Positions 16,001 through 25,200 of a stretch of DNA of 64,000 bases are shown here, in pieces. How positions within the stretch are numbered: the stretch's first letter is position 1; every line of letters starts with the position of its first letter. The DNA comes from Ruminobacter sp. GTDB lineage: Bacteria; Pseudomonadota; Gammaproteobacteria; Enterobacterales; Succinivibrionaceae. Below the pieces are notes generated by a model. That model ran no database searches, was not told where the DNA came from, and saw only the letters and a program-made list of their open reading frames with translations. Position numbers and translations under genes: made by a program. Where the stretch lies: contig JAGAYS010000005.1 in the NCBI GenBank assembly GCA_017940385.1, positions 20,234 to 84,233 on the forward strand, in the 5' to 3' direction.

Positions 16001-17797
16001 TTTAAACGGAACGCGGAATTCGGCAACCCTGCCGTGAACCTTTGAATTAGGGTCAAGGAAATTGATTACCGACCTTATCTTCTGCGGATATTCTCCGGAG
16101 AAGTTTGACGGATTAAAGTTTATGAGAAGCTCGCCGCCGGCTCCGGTGACGGCATCCTCGATGTTTCCGGGGATGGTATATTCGGAAAACTGACGGCTGT
16201 TCACACCGAAATAATAATCCTTGTAGGCATCAAACGGATGATTGTCCGGCTCCACGCTGTAATATCCGGACACATTGATGTCCGGAGCAGGAGCTCCGTA
16301 GGTGAACCTTGCGCTGACCTTTACCTTACCGTCATCAGGCAGTACACTGCCCACGTCCGAAACTTCGGTCTCGATTGAGGAAGGAATGAAATTATCCACC
16401 AGAACCCTTGTACTGGCGAGAATGACCTTTTTGTCAAAACCCAAAACAAATTTCCAGTTTCCGAGTCCCGCATGTTCGTCAAAGGCGAAGTCATAATCAA
16501 AGGCTCCGGCCGCAGGATTGCTTAAAGGTATTTCCTGATAGAGAAGCCCGTCAGGTCTGTATACCATGAGCTTCAGCGCCTTGAGATCCGCCGCCCTGAA
16601 GTTTTTATTGCGGACAATGGCATGATAATTTACGGTTTCACCCGGACGTACCATGGTTCTGTCGGTGTAGGCAAAGACATTGTAGTCGGAATCCACGGCA
16701 TCCTCATCGTAGGTCTTCACGCCCTCAAGATACAGCGGACTGAGACGCAGGTCCTGACTGTAGAAATCATTGTTTCCGGAGACGTTGATGACGGCCGGCG
16801 TAAGAGCATTGGCACCTGATACAGCCTTTCTGTCGAAGTGTGCATAGCCGTCCCTGTCGGTAACCGCGGTGGCAAGAACCTCACTGCTTGTACTGAGGAG
16901 CGAGGCCTTGAAACCTGCCAGCGGTCTGGACGTGCTTAAGGATCTTACGGCTACGTCAATACCACCGTTTCTGCGGTAGGTTGTCATGCCGATATCCGTG
17001 ACGACAACTGATTTTGCCAGAAACATGGAATCATAATGATCAGAGGCATAGGTAATGCACTCATTCCCGTCGGCACACTCATCCCTGTCGGTTATGATAA
17101 GCACGTAGACGCCTGCTCCGGCTCCCGCGGAAATATCGTTGATATCTACCATGGTAACCTGAGTCTTATTGGCGTTACTGTTTACACTGTAAACCTTGGA
17201 ACCTTCAAAAATACCGTGATTACGGAGATAGTCGGTAAGCTCCCAGCGGTATTCAAGCTCGGAGGTTGCCTTTGAAACATACCCGGGAAGGTCATTCTTG
17301 GAAATGCGGTAGAGCGTTGCCCTGAATCTGTCGTGATTAACTGTCTCAACGGCCACCTTCTTTTCCTTGGATGCCGCTGAAATGATGTTGCCTGAGCGGA
17401 AACTTATCACGGGCTGATGATCGGCTGTTTTGAATTCCACGGACAGATCGTGAGTCAGTCGGTTATTCGGTGCCGTTTTCAGTCCGGCTTTTACGGTAAC
17501 GCGGTAATCCGTTCCAAAATCAAGAGCGGAAACACACAGATTTCTGCCGTTGACCAGTACGCCGGCATCCACCTTCTTACCGGTTGCCAGGTTCACAACA
17601 TCAACAAGGTTTTTCAGGGCCTTATCGGTGATGCCTGAAGTGTCAGGATTCTGACTCATCACCAGACAGGAGGTTGCGGAACCGGCCTGATTCTGATCAA
17701 TGACCCTCAGTATTTCCGGTTCATCAGCCAGGGCCTCAACACCGTATCCCGCATACATCAGAGCGGTAAGAGACAAAGTTAACTTTGATAAATTCAT
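13064..17797 (-). CDS. Bacterial alpha-2-macroglobulin family protein, thioester-less (YfaS-like)
   Basis: This 1577-residue exported protein has a signal peptide ending at ALA-DE (about residue 24) and no lipobox. The middle part carries macroglobulin-type repeats (DRTMVRPGETVNYHAIVRN, then YRPDGLLYQEIPL) and the alpha-2-macroglobulin core (TAALMITAWSPDRLG, DSAVSRLIMPYYLHKGDSV), followed by an alpha-helical toroid region. Where thioester-bearing members read GCxEQ, this protein reads GIYTQ, so it lacks the reactive bond, as does YfaS of Escherichia coli. Such proteins are thought to trap proteases in the periplasm by bait cleavage. No pbpC partner is present; the neighbours are a secreted protease system and a lipid gene pair. 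Confidence 0.88.
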   Translation of the reverse strand: MNLSKLTLSLTALMYAGYGVEALADEPEILRVIDQNQAGSATSCLVMSQNPDTSGITDKALKNLVDVVNLATGKKVDAGVLVNGRNLCVSALDFGTDYRVTVKAGLKTAPNNRLTHDLSVEFKTADHQPVISFRSGNIISAASKEKKVAVETVNHDRFRATLYRISKNDLPGYVSKATSELEYRWELTDYLRNHGIFEGSKVYSVNSNANKTQVTMVDINDISAGAGAGVYVLIITDRDECADGNECITYASDHYDSMFLAKSVVVTDIGMTTYRRNGGIDVAVRSLSTSRPLAGFKASLLSTSSEVLATAVTDRDGYAHFDRKAVSGANALTPAVINVSGNNDFYSQDLRLSPLYLEGVKTYDEDAVDSDYNVFAYTDRTMVRPGETVNYHAIVRNKNFRAADLKALKLMVYRPDGLLYQEIPLSNPAAGAFDYDFAFDEHAGLGNWKFVLGFDKKVILASTRVLVDNFIPSSIETEVSDVGSVLPDDGKVKVSARFTYGAPAPDINVSGYYSVEPDNHPFDAYKDYYFGVNSRQFSEYTIPGNIEDAVTGAGGELLINFNPSNFSGEYPQKIRSVINFLDPNSKVHGRVAEFRVPFKKTIAGIKTNFDKGDQLTSDFSVILADQSGKLHEGVVEYSIFRRNVSYQYVRNSNGWYYLRNEYLSPVTAGTLDLKADKESGRIKYRFDGGSYVIRLNHDGLETSTDFYAGSCSELDSRYPDRFELYTDKKVYKAGETAYLEFDSGYDGYADLMFDTPVPEMVHYEVKKGHNKLPLKLGSGFVRGSYAVLSTYASAESRHLGTLRSVGVAYIEPDTSAATLNVSADVPENVKPNSGLDITVKVDNADKDTYVAASLIDRGILSINGQKAPHPEKTMYSHRYFDTSILDPYAYVMKNVNRDGQGYGDDVDEFSVDSVTLSNITDNMLSHHIARVKVENGQAKLHYDLNDVSSTAALMITAWSPDRLGSYERDVVIRDSAVSRLIMPYYLHKGDSVEAQLSINNLSGKAGTYTYGITCRGSLKCGAEGKVDVADAGIGTVPVTVAAENTEPGYIKLDVKSDGYSFTTEKEVSVINPLTRAGENKIIVLAPGQKKNIVFVNQYADGADAVVKFGRFPLSDTSEIVKDVLSDNSMFAGIYTQVSNGLTLLSVLNGMEKSGAKDNAETREIRKYLNDRVSLIESKFDPYGSLSDVPYSYDENQYAYAYASLFLIEANNSGFGVSRTVLDVAKTKLMELQNNGNENVASLSMYALARMGVNVKTNAVYRFDASGEKEDLPVEAFAYYADIFGLYGDKTRRTAALERGIALLASINAKYNNTRTLSARILDDVGLAKKLLGYFPFNINYMNHEVLALIRSSMKAGYSEGLDSLYGYLNADEYYTAACQYLIADISTINRTPASTERIKVANNTVTVENKSSETAIATVIVDDYVQKLPIATGGITVSQRYYDSTGKELRGPISLKVNEEILVVKEFKSNTVFRGVVTSENKLPANTVLVRVYNGSEEDRLAGKVQKGSLGYPTVTKGDTGFVTTHSVYGTQSVTVAYVIKGAHKGSSVALMNGSYLDQLGTRMYLSYDPAVTVTVK

Positions 17798-18010
17798 CTG
17801 TCATCAGTCCTTAATAACGATACATAATTCCTAAGGCCTGTTTTCATGACGATCATTCAGGGACGAAAGACTCAGAATGAACGGATAAAAACAAACCGCA
17901 CAATTCTGTTTTCTATTTTAGGTTTAAGCTGATTTTTGAGCAATTTATACCATTTTTTACCGTCGTAAAAGTAATCATCAGTCAAATAATAAGGTACCTG
18001 CTCAGCTGCT

Positions 18011-18859
18011 TCAGCCTGACCGTCTGTTCATTCTTTCGGCAAAACGGGGAAGCCTGCGGCGGTACAGTTCCTCAAGATACCGGTTGAAATGTCTGGCCGT
18101 TACGGCAGGAGGAAGGGAATCCTCCGCAGTGACATCGGAAGCACGGATGTTTTTTCCCCTGGTAACGTAAAAACACGGCACGCGTGAAGGTGCGGAAATA
18201 TTAAAAAATCCCCTGCTCAGATAATCGGGCTCCGAACAGTATATGAAAACCGGAACAATGTCCATGTCGAGGCGGACCGCCAGATTGGCTGCCCCGCGTC
18301 TGAAAGAGATATCCCCGCGGGTTCTGCTGCCTTCCGGAAATATCAGCAGATTGTCTCCGCTTTTCGCAGCTTCCGCGACATCTTCAAACGGGGACTGGTT
18401 GTTAACGTATCCCAGATGGCTGATGACTTGTCTCATAAATCCTTCGGTAAGAGATTTCTTTACCATCGAATTGACATTCGTGTTCATTACCGACGTAAGA
18501 ATGACATAGTCCACCAGAGTCGGATGATTGGCGATTATGACAGAGCGGTTTTCCGGAATGTCCGAAAAAAGTTCGCGACCGGAAACGAAGCGGAAGCCGT
18601 CATTCCCGGCTGCATCCTGATCTTCATCGCAAATGGCAAAGCGTACCCTGAAGACATTCATTAGCCCGGAAATAAATATTATAAAACGGAACCCCGTCTT
18701 TACAAGAAGCCGAAGCACCAGACAGCGCCGTCTTCTGTTTTTGATAACGAGAGTCAGCAGAAAAAAAACGGGCACTCCGAAAAAAACCGCCCCGAAGGAA
18801 AACACACCGAAGGCAATCAGGGTTGCCGCACTTCTTAAAAGACAGGCCATTCTGCTCAT
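18011..18859 (-). CDS. Lysophospholipid acyltransferase (PlsC-like)
   Basis: This membrane acyltransferase has 282 residues, an N-terminal hydrophobic segment (residues 9-38), the catalytic NHPTLVD box (HX4D) and the FPEGSRTRG phosphate-binding box. Enzymes of this family transfer acyl chains to lysophosphatidate or related lipids. It starts 22 bp after the ketosynthase-like gene and must be cotranscribed with it. The same two families sit together at the head of aryl-polyene-type clusters, where the acyltransferase is thought to attach the polyene to a lipid. That suggests a specialised rather than housekeeping role here. Confidence 0.85.
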   Translation of the reverse strand: MSRMACLLRSAATLIAFGVFSFGAVFFGVPVFFLLTLVIKNRRRRCLVLRLLVKTGFRFIIFISGLMNVFRVRFAICDEDQDAAGNDGFRFVSGRELFSDIPENRSVIIANHPTLVDYVILTSVMNTNVNSMVKKSLTEGFMRQVISHLGYVNNQSPFEDVAEAAKSGDNLLIFPEGSRTRGDISFRRGAANLAVRLDMDIVPVFIYCSEPDYLSRGFFNISAPSRVPCFYVTRGKNIRASDVTAEDSLPPAVTARHFNRYLEELYRRRLPRFAERMNRRSG

Positions 18860-18881
18860 GGTTCACCGGTCCCGATTACGA

Positions 18882-19658
18882 TTACCTTTTTCCGTCGTGA
18901 TTATCACTCTCATCCGGGTTGACAAACTTCAGATCCCTGAAGAAATCCACGGGATCCGTACAGCCGTCCCTGACGTAATCAAATTCAAAATAATGTTCCC
19001 GCTCCGCATCGGAAGATTGTCCACGTGCGCTGTCCGCCGTCAGAAAATCCCCCACCGAGCTTACGTCAGCCTGCCACTTTTCAAGAACAAGGGCGCAGGC
19101 GAATGATCCGTTATAGAACACCTTCTGCGGTATTGGCATGATGTTGTTTGACAGATCCTCTTCATAGATGACCACCAGAACTCTGGTTCTGTCCTCGCCG
19201 CAGAGAGAGGCATAGGCTTCGGCCATGGCCGCTCCGAGGGTATTCTCCGCGGCACTTACGGCGGTCGTTTCACCGTGAAATCCGCTTATTATGGAGAAAA
19301 CGCCGATATTGCCGTTATGTACCGAAGCGGAAAACTCCGTCGGTGAAACGCCACCGTCCATGCGTACGTCACGAAGCAGTGATATGCATCTTTTGGTTTC
19401 TCCGGTACGGCTTGCATAAATCACCTTGTCAATTTCGAAATGTCTGAAGGCCTCCATGGAAACAGCCACCGCCATCTTGCCTGAGGAGTTGAGGCGGCGT
19501 CGCATCATCATGGGAATGGCTTTTACGATGTCGAGATCCTTTATGGAACTGTCATCATGATGATTGTAACTGATTCCCTGAATCTTTTTTAAATCTTCAT
19601 ACGTATGTGCATAACCGGAAACGAAATATGCACGTCTTAAATTAAATCTGAAGCTCAC
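18882..19658 (-). CDS. Beta-ketoacyl synthase-like chain length factor
   Basis: This 258-residue protein resembles the N-terminal half of ketoacyl synthases, as in the chain-length-factor-like proteins of aryl polyene clusters. Visible features are MMMRRRLNSSGKMAVAVSME near residue 50, IYASRTGETKRC, and the SPTEFSASVHNGNIGVFSII stretch, where condensing enzymes would carry the active-site Cys. Here that position reads SVHN, so the protein is probably non-catalytic. Start is a GTG at 19658 with GAGGA upstream. The partner ketosynthase, carrier protein and dehydratase expected in a complete cluster are not nearby. Confidence 0.75.
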   Translation of the reverse strand: MSFRFNLRRAYFVSGYAHTYEDLKKIQGISYNHHDDSSIKDLDIVKAIPMMMRRRLNSSGKMAVAVSMEAFRHFEIDKVIYASRTGETKRCISLLRDVRMDGGVSPTEFSASVHNGNIGVFSIISGFHGETTAVSAAENTLGAAMAEAYASLCGEDRTRVLVVIYEEDLSNNIMPIPQKVFYNGSFACALVLEKWQADVSSVGDFLTADSARGQSSDAEREHYFEFDYVRDGCTDPVDFFRDLKFVNPDESDNHDGKR

Positions 19659-19766
19659 GACGCATCCTCAAACAGTACCTGAATCGGACGATGCATACGC
19701 ACCGCCAACAGACAGATTATACAGTACGGGGGACTTTCCCTCAAACATCACGGCGGAAAACCGTCT

Positions 19767-20990
19767 CTACTGACCGAAAAACATGTACCCGATGACCACG
19801 GCCGCCACTACGGCCGCAAAATCCGCCAGAAGCCCGCAGAATACGGCGTGACGTACCCTGGTAATGCCCACGGCCCCGAAATATACCGCTATAACGTACA
19901 GAGTTGTTTCGGTGGAGCCCTGCATAATGGAGGCAATGTGCCCCGCCAGTGAATCCGGTCCGTGGACATTGAAAATGTCCAGAAGAAGCGCCCTTGAGCC
20001 GCTTCCTGACAGAGGTCTGACAAGGCCTACCGGCAGAGCGTCAATAAATGATGTTTCACTTAAAAACAGACTGAAGAAGTATCGCAGACCGTTAAGTACC
20101 AGTTCCAGAAGTCCGCTGCTTCTGAATACCGCAATGGCAAAAAGCATGGCTACAAGATACGGAAGAATGTCCACGCAGATACCGAACCCCTGCTTTGCCC
20201 CGTTTATGAAATCCTGAAAAACCTTCTTTCTGAGGAAGAGTCCGTAGGCAATCACCGCCCCCACAAAACCTACCATGCAGACATCACTGAACACCGTGGC
20301 CTGATGAGCCAGATTTTCCCCGGCACGCACGGCCCAGACGCCAAGCCCGGCGATAAGACCAAGAAGGAAGGTAAATGCCGCAAGAACCGGCAGCTTCACA
20401 ATATTGATTTTCTGGATAAAGGCCGTAACCAGGAAACCTACGACCGTCGAAACCGCCGAAGTCAGAAGAAGAGGCAGAAAAACATCAGTGGGACTTGCCG
20501 AACCGAACTGTGTTCTGTACATGATGATGCTTACGGGAAATATGGTTATGGCAGACGTGTTTATCACCAGAAACATAATCTGGCTGTCGGTGGCGGTGTC
20601 CGGATTCTGATTCAGCGTCTGCATGTCCTTCATGGCACTGATGCCGAACGGAGTGGCGGCGTTATCAAGTCCCAGCATGTTGGCGGACATGTTCATGGTA
20701 ATACTGCCGATGGCAGGATGCCCCTTTGGTATCCCCGGCATTATTATCCTGAAGAGCGGCTCAAGCAGCGTGGCAAGCTTTGATGTAAGTCCTGCCGATT
20801 CCATGATTGAGGCAATCCCCATCCACAGACAGGTCATACCGAGAAGCCCGGTTATGACCTTGACGGACAGTTCTGCCGAACTGAAGAATTCCCGAAGAAA
20901 GTCTTCGATCTGCATCTCTCCGAAAAAACATCTTATCAGTGCGGAAATGATTCCCAGAAGAATCATCCATCCCCAAATAACATTAATCAT
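19767..20990 (-). CDS. SpmA-SpmB-like fusion, nucleoside recognition (gate) domain membrane protein
   Basis: This 407-residue polytopic membrane protein contains two gate-type domains. The first half carries GHPAIGSITMNMSANMLGLD followed by NAATPFGISAM, matching spore maturation protein A. The second half carries PLSGSGSRALLLDIF and HIASIMQGSTETTLYVIAVY, matching spore maturation protein B. Non-sporulating Gram-negative bacteria often carry this fused form, and its transported substrate is unknown. It is flanked by independent genes and probably forms its own transcript. Confidence 0.85.
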   Translation of the reverse strand: MINVIWGWMILLGIISALIRCFFGEMQIEDFLREFFSSAELSVKVITGLLGMTCLWMGIASIMESAGLTSKLATLLEPLFRIIMPGIPKGHPAIGSITMNMSANMLGLDNAATPFGISAMKDMQTLNQNPDTATDSQIMFLVINTSAITIFPVSIIMYRTQFGSASPTDVFLPLLLTSAVSTVVGFLVTAFIQKINIVKLPVLAAFTFLLGLIAGLGVWAVRAGENLAHQATVFSDVCMVGFVGAVIAYGLFLRKKVFQDFINGAKQGFGICVDILPYLVAMLFAIAVFRSSGLLELVLNGLRYFFSLFLSETSFIDALPVGLVRPLSGSGSRALLLDIFNVHGPDSLAGHIASIMQGSTETTLYVIAVYFGAVGITRVRHAVFCGLLADFAAVVAAVVIGYMFFGQ

Positions 20991-21082
20991 TCAGCAGTCC
21001 CGTTCAAATAATCCGGCCCCCGTGATGGAAAAGTGCGGACAATGATAAAAACCCGGAAAAAAGTATCCGGAACAAAAATAAA

Positions 21083-21119
21083 ATCCGGAAGGTTTAAAAA
21101 GCTTCCTTCCGGATAATTT
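21083..21119 (-). terminator. Terminator of the pyridoxamine kinase gene
   Basis: ATCCGGAAGG at 21083-21092 pairs with CCTTCCGGAT at 21105-21114. Read leftward, the stem is followed by TTTTATTTTT. It lies 70 bp past the kinase stop. Confidence 0.8.
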
Positions 21120-21186
21120 TAAGATCTTTAACCGTTACATGTCGCATAAAGCGGTGTTTTATGCAGACATCTTCAAAAAAATAGCA

Positions 21187-22008
21187 CTACTGAAGCACGT
21201 CAAGACAGGCTTCAATTCTGATTCCCTTGAACTTGTCATCGTTGTCCTTGTTTCTGATAACCATCTTTTTTACTGAAACCATTGCATCGGAAACCGCAGC
21301 CTTAAGGTACATGCCCTGAAGCAGTCTGCCCATGAGAATTGACAGGAAGATGTCCCCGGTTCCCGGAAGGAATACCGGCACGGAAACATAAGGAAGCACG
21401 AAATATTCATCCTGCTCGGCACTGTAGCCCGCAACGGCCTCGCTTCCCTCAACGTGACAGCTTGTGATTACAACGGATTTGGAACCGAGCGCCCTCAGCC
21501 GGTCAATAAGATCAAACACCTCGGCCCTGGTAAGATCTTCCCTGTATTCGGCATCTGCCAGATATACGGCTTCGGTATAATTCGGAACACTGCAGTAGGC
21601 GACGGACATGAGCCTTTTCATGTTGGCCACTGTTTCCATGGTCATGCCGTTATAAAGGGAGCCGTTATCAGCCATTATCGGATCAACAAAAATAAGAACT
21701 CCTTTTTCAGCCTCACTGCTGCAGAAATCAATAAGAAGATCCGCCTGCGCCGTTGAGGTAATGAGACCTGTTGACACGGCGTCAAACCTGAAACCTAGTT
21801 CACGCCATACGCGGATGGAATCACGCATGTAGTCCGTGGTGTCCTGAATACTGAATTTCCCATATTCCAGCGTGTTTGAAACCAGAGCCGTAGGAAGATT
21901 GTAAATATGGTACCCCATATTGGTAAGTACCGGAATCATGGCTGAAAGAGCCACTTTACCGTAACCGCAAATATCATTAATCAGGAGAATCTGTTTGCTG
22001 CTGGTCAT
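21187..22008 (-). CDS. Pyridoxamine/pyridoxal kinase (PdxY/PdxK type)
   Basis: This 273-residue ribokinase-fold enzyme phosphorylates B6 vitamers with ATP in salvage of pyridoxal phosphate. Family motifs are INDICGYGKVAL at the N-terminus, LIFVDPIMADNGSLY in the middle, PNYTEAVYLA, and FLPGTGDIFLSILMG containing the anion hole and catalytic Asp. Anaerobes often encode such pyridoxamine kinases. It stands alone between SpmAB and tamB, and the ribosome-binding site is weak. Choice between pdxY and pdxK is not possible from sequence alone. Confidence 0.88.
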   Translation of the reverse strand: MTSSKQILLINDICGYGKVALSAMIPVLTNMGYHIYNLPTALVSNTLEYGKFSIQDTTDYMRDSIRVWRELGFRFDAVSTGLITSTAQADLLIDFCSSEAEKGVLIFVDPIMADNGSLYNGMTMETVANMKRLMSVAYCSVPNYTEAVYLADAEYREDLTRAEVFDLIDRLRALGSKSVVITSCHVEGSEAVAGYSAEQDEYFVLPYVSVPVFLPGTGDIFLSILMGRLLQGMYLKAAVSDAMVSVKKMVIRNKDNDDKFKGIRIEACLDVLQ

Positions 22009-22183
22009 ATAGTTATCTCTGTTCTGATGCGGTAACGGCCAAATCCGAACCGCGGATGTTCCAAAAATCCGGTAGGCAGATGACTGCTGTCAGTCGCAGT
22101 CGCGTCCGCACTACAATTCTGCCTGCATTATTACACATCGTTTTTTTTTGATCAATCCCACATTCCGCTTATCGGAAAATAAC

Positions 22184-22218
22184 CGGGCCTCCCCGGATGT
22201 TCTTTCCGGGGAGGCCCG
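22184..22218 (-). terminator. Terminator of tamB
   Basis: CGGGCCTCCCCGG at 22184-22196 pairs perfectly with 22206-22218. Leftward reading ends in TTATTTT. It lies 50 bp past the tamB stop. Confidence 0.85.
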
Positions 22219-22267
22219 CTGATTTCAGAATACCGAACCTCAGGTACGGCATGAATGGAAGGAGGTA

Positions 22268-25200
22268 TTAGAAGTCAAAATCAAACTTGTATACTGCATC
22301 CACAGCCTGTTCAATGGAGCTGAGTGCTTCTATGTAGAATCTCGGGAACATCTCATAACGGATGCGGAATTCTGACACTGCATTATATATGCCGTAGCCG
22401 TAAGCAACCTGAACCTTAGGAAGTATATATGCTGAAACCTCCACGGAGGTATCATCACCCTCACCCTTGGAATCCAGAGACATTTCCTCGAGTCCCATAA
22501 CCTCACCCATGCTTCCGAGCACGCTGTTGGTCTGCATCAGGCCCACACCGAGCAGCAGCTGGGTAGCCATGTCACTGCTGCCGTTGGTCTGATCAAGTCC
22601 CCTGCCGCGGAGCAGATATGAAAGCGCCTCACTCTGATTCATTTCAGGACGGGAGAAAATCTTCACGTTCGGACTGTTGGCATTGCCTGACACGTTAATG
22701 CCTACGGTAATGTTGTCATCCTCCATTGACTGAGGATTCCTTATGGCACGGATATTGAGGTTTGGACTTGCCGGATCTCCGATAAAGGCAATCACGCCCT
22801 GCTCTATCAGCAGATTCTGTCCGTAAGCCCTGAAGGTACCGTCCTCGAGTTCAATCTTACCCAGTACGGAAAGCGGCTTGTTGGCACGCTGTCTTACCTT
22901 AAGATTACCCTGAAGTCTGGTCTTGAGTCCGAGTGCGTTAATCCTGATTTCAGGTCCAAGCTTCACGTTTACAGCCATGAGGAACGGCAGCGTATACTGC
23001 TCATCTTCTATCACCAGACCGTCCTTGTCTTTGGTATATTCGGTTATGTCGGATGATGCAGATACGGAACTGGCAGGCAGATCCTTAATCCTGATTCTGG
23101 CTGACGGAACCTCCACATCACCGGTGATACTGCTGAACCTGTCGGTGAACTTTCCCTTGAGATCAAGCTTCACCAGCGCATCACCATACCCCATGAGCTG
23201 AACCGGCAGTTCATCGGTCTTAACCGTTACCATTGCCCTAAAGCCGTTTTCCCAGGACAACTGCCCGTTGACGTTGCCGTACTTATCATTGAAGCTGAAA
23301 CTTGAATTTACCAGAGCGCTCCGTCCGTCCACATCCATCGTGGTGTTAATGTGTTCAATGGAGCCGATGCCTGCTGACGGATTGACGCTCATTTCGTTGA
23401 TCTTCAGCTGTCCGTAGAAGGCTGGTTTACCCAGACTTCCGGCGTAACGGCCGTGGACATTCAGAATGCCGTCCGATGAATTGATGTCTTCGGAGAACTT
23501 CTGCAGCATAATCAGATCAAGGGCTGTTATGTCAAGACTGCCGCCGAGCGTCTGGTCTGATGAAAGGTGATTAATGTTGAACAGACTGTTAATTCTGCCA
23601 AGCTTACCGAAATCGGCAATAAGTGAGGTTTTAAGGTTGTCGTTGCGGAAGTCGGCGGTAAATCCCAGATTTTTGATATCAAGTCTTTCCCTGTTGTAGT
23701 AGAGGGCGTTGGCTCCCTCCTTCAGTTTAAGGGAGGCAAACGGACTGTTGCGGTCAATGCCGGCATGGACATAAAATCCCAGAGGTTTGTCAATCATGAA
23801 GCCGGTAGGCATGAATTTCCTGAAATGCATCAAATCAAGCTCCGGGATCTCCAGTCTGATTTCAGATCTGGCTGACGAATACCGGCCTTCGGAAATGTTC
23901 AGCTTCACGTCATTCACAATCCAGGAGTGAGAATGTACGACAGCGGAAAATTCCGGCTTCAGCTTAAGTCTGAAGTTTACCGGGCTCTTCAGACCGACGG
24001 ATACGTCCCTTGCCCTGGCACTGAAATCCTGCAGGGTACCGGTATAGAGATCGCGACCGCTGCTCATTCCGCCGTCAAGTCTCAGACTGACGGGGCCTGC
24101 CATGCTGTCGGTCTTAACCTTAAGCGTGTGCTTGGCCTCGCTGCCGCTGAAGGTAACGTCAAGATCCTTGATATAGGAGTTCTTCCCTTTTCTGAGCTCT
24201 TCCATGTAGAGTTTCAGTCTGCTGTCAGTAAGAACCAGATCCTTAAAGGAGGCCTGAAGATCCAGATCGGTGTTCGCCACATGGAAGTGATGTGCCACGA
24301 ACTCATTGGCAAAGGCCTTAAGTGAAACGACAGGTGAATACAGCTCTCCGTCAACCTTCAGGGTACCGCTGATAACCCCGTAGTAATCAGGGAATATGGT
24401 ACTGATGTCCTGAAGATCAATATTTACCAGAATGTCAGCCTTTTTATTGATTTTTCCGGAAACATCCACCCTGTTATCATTGCCGACGACAAGATGAACG
24501 CCTTCTATTATTCCCCTGAGGGAAGAATTCATCTCAAAGTCACCGGAAGTAAGGGACAGAGGATATCCGAGAATCTCTCCTGATGATTCAAGACGCGTCA
24601 GTCTGACGAACCATTCATCCAGACTCTGGTAGTGCAGATACGGGGTAATCCCGAGTTTGAAATGTCCTTCGTACTCAGGCAGATATCTCCCGAGCTCAAC
24701 AATTTCGGCATCAAGTTTTCCGTCAAAGGAATACTGCCCCTGCCAGATAGCCTTTCCCGAAAACGAAACTTTGTCTCCGACTTCAGAGGTTGCCTCAAAC
24801 TTACTGACGTCAATTGAACCGAAGTCGGTTACGAACCCGGTACTGAGATTCAGGACTGGATAATCATGCACGATGATCCCCATTCCGTCAAAGGTGGCGG
24901 CAATCTCCCTCAGGGATCCGTCAGCATGAAACTTAACGCTGTCGGCAGCATAATCAATGTTATCGGAATCAAGCGGCCAGAACGCATGCTTAACGTCAAT
25001 ATCGGCATTAAACGGAAGTCCCGGAGCCAGTACATTGCTTCTGCTCCTTATGTCCGCATCAATGGAGCCCCTGACGTGCACCGCGGAACTGAGATCTGCC
25101 AGATCACCTACAACATTGACTTCCAGAGTATGGTTATGAAGCAGACCGTACCATTCAGGATTATTGGATGAAGCCACCAGATGAGCATCAATAGGATAAT

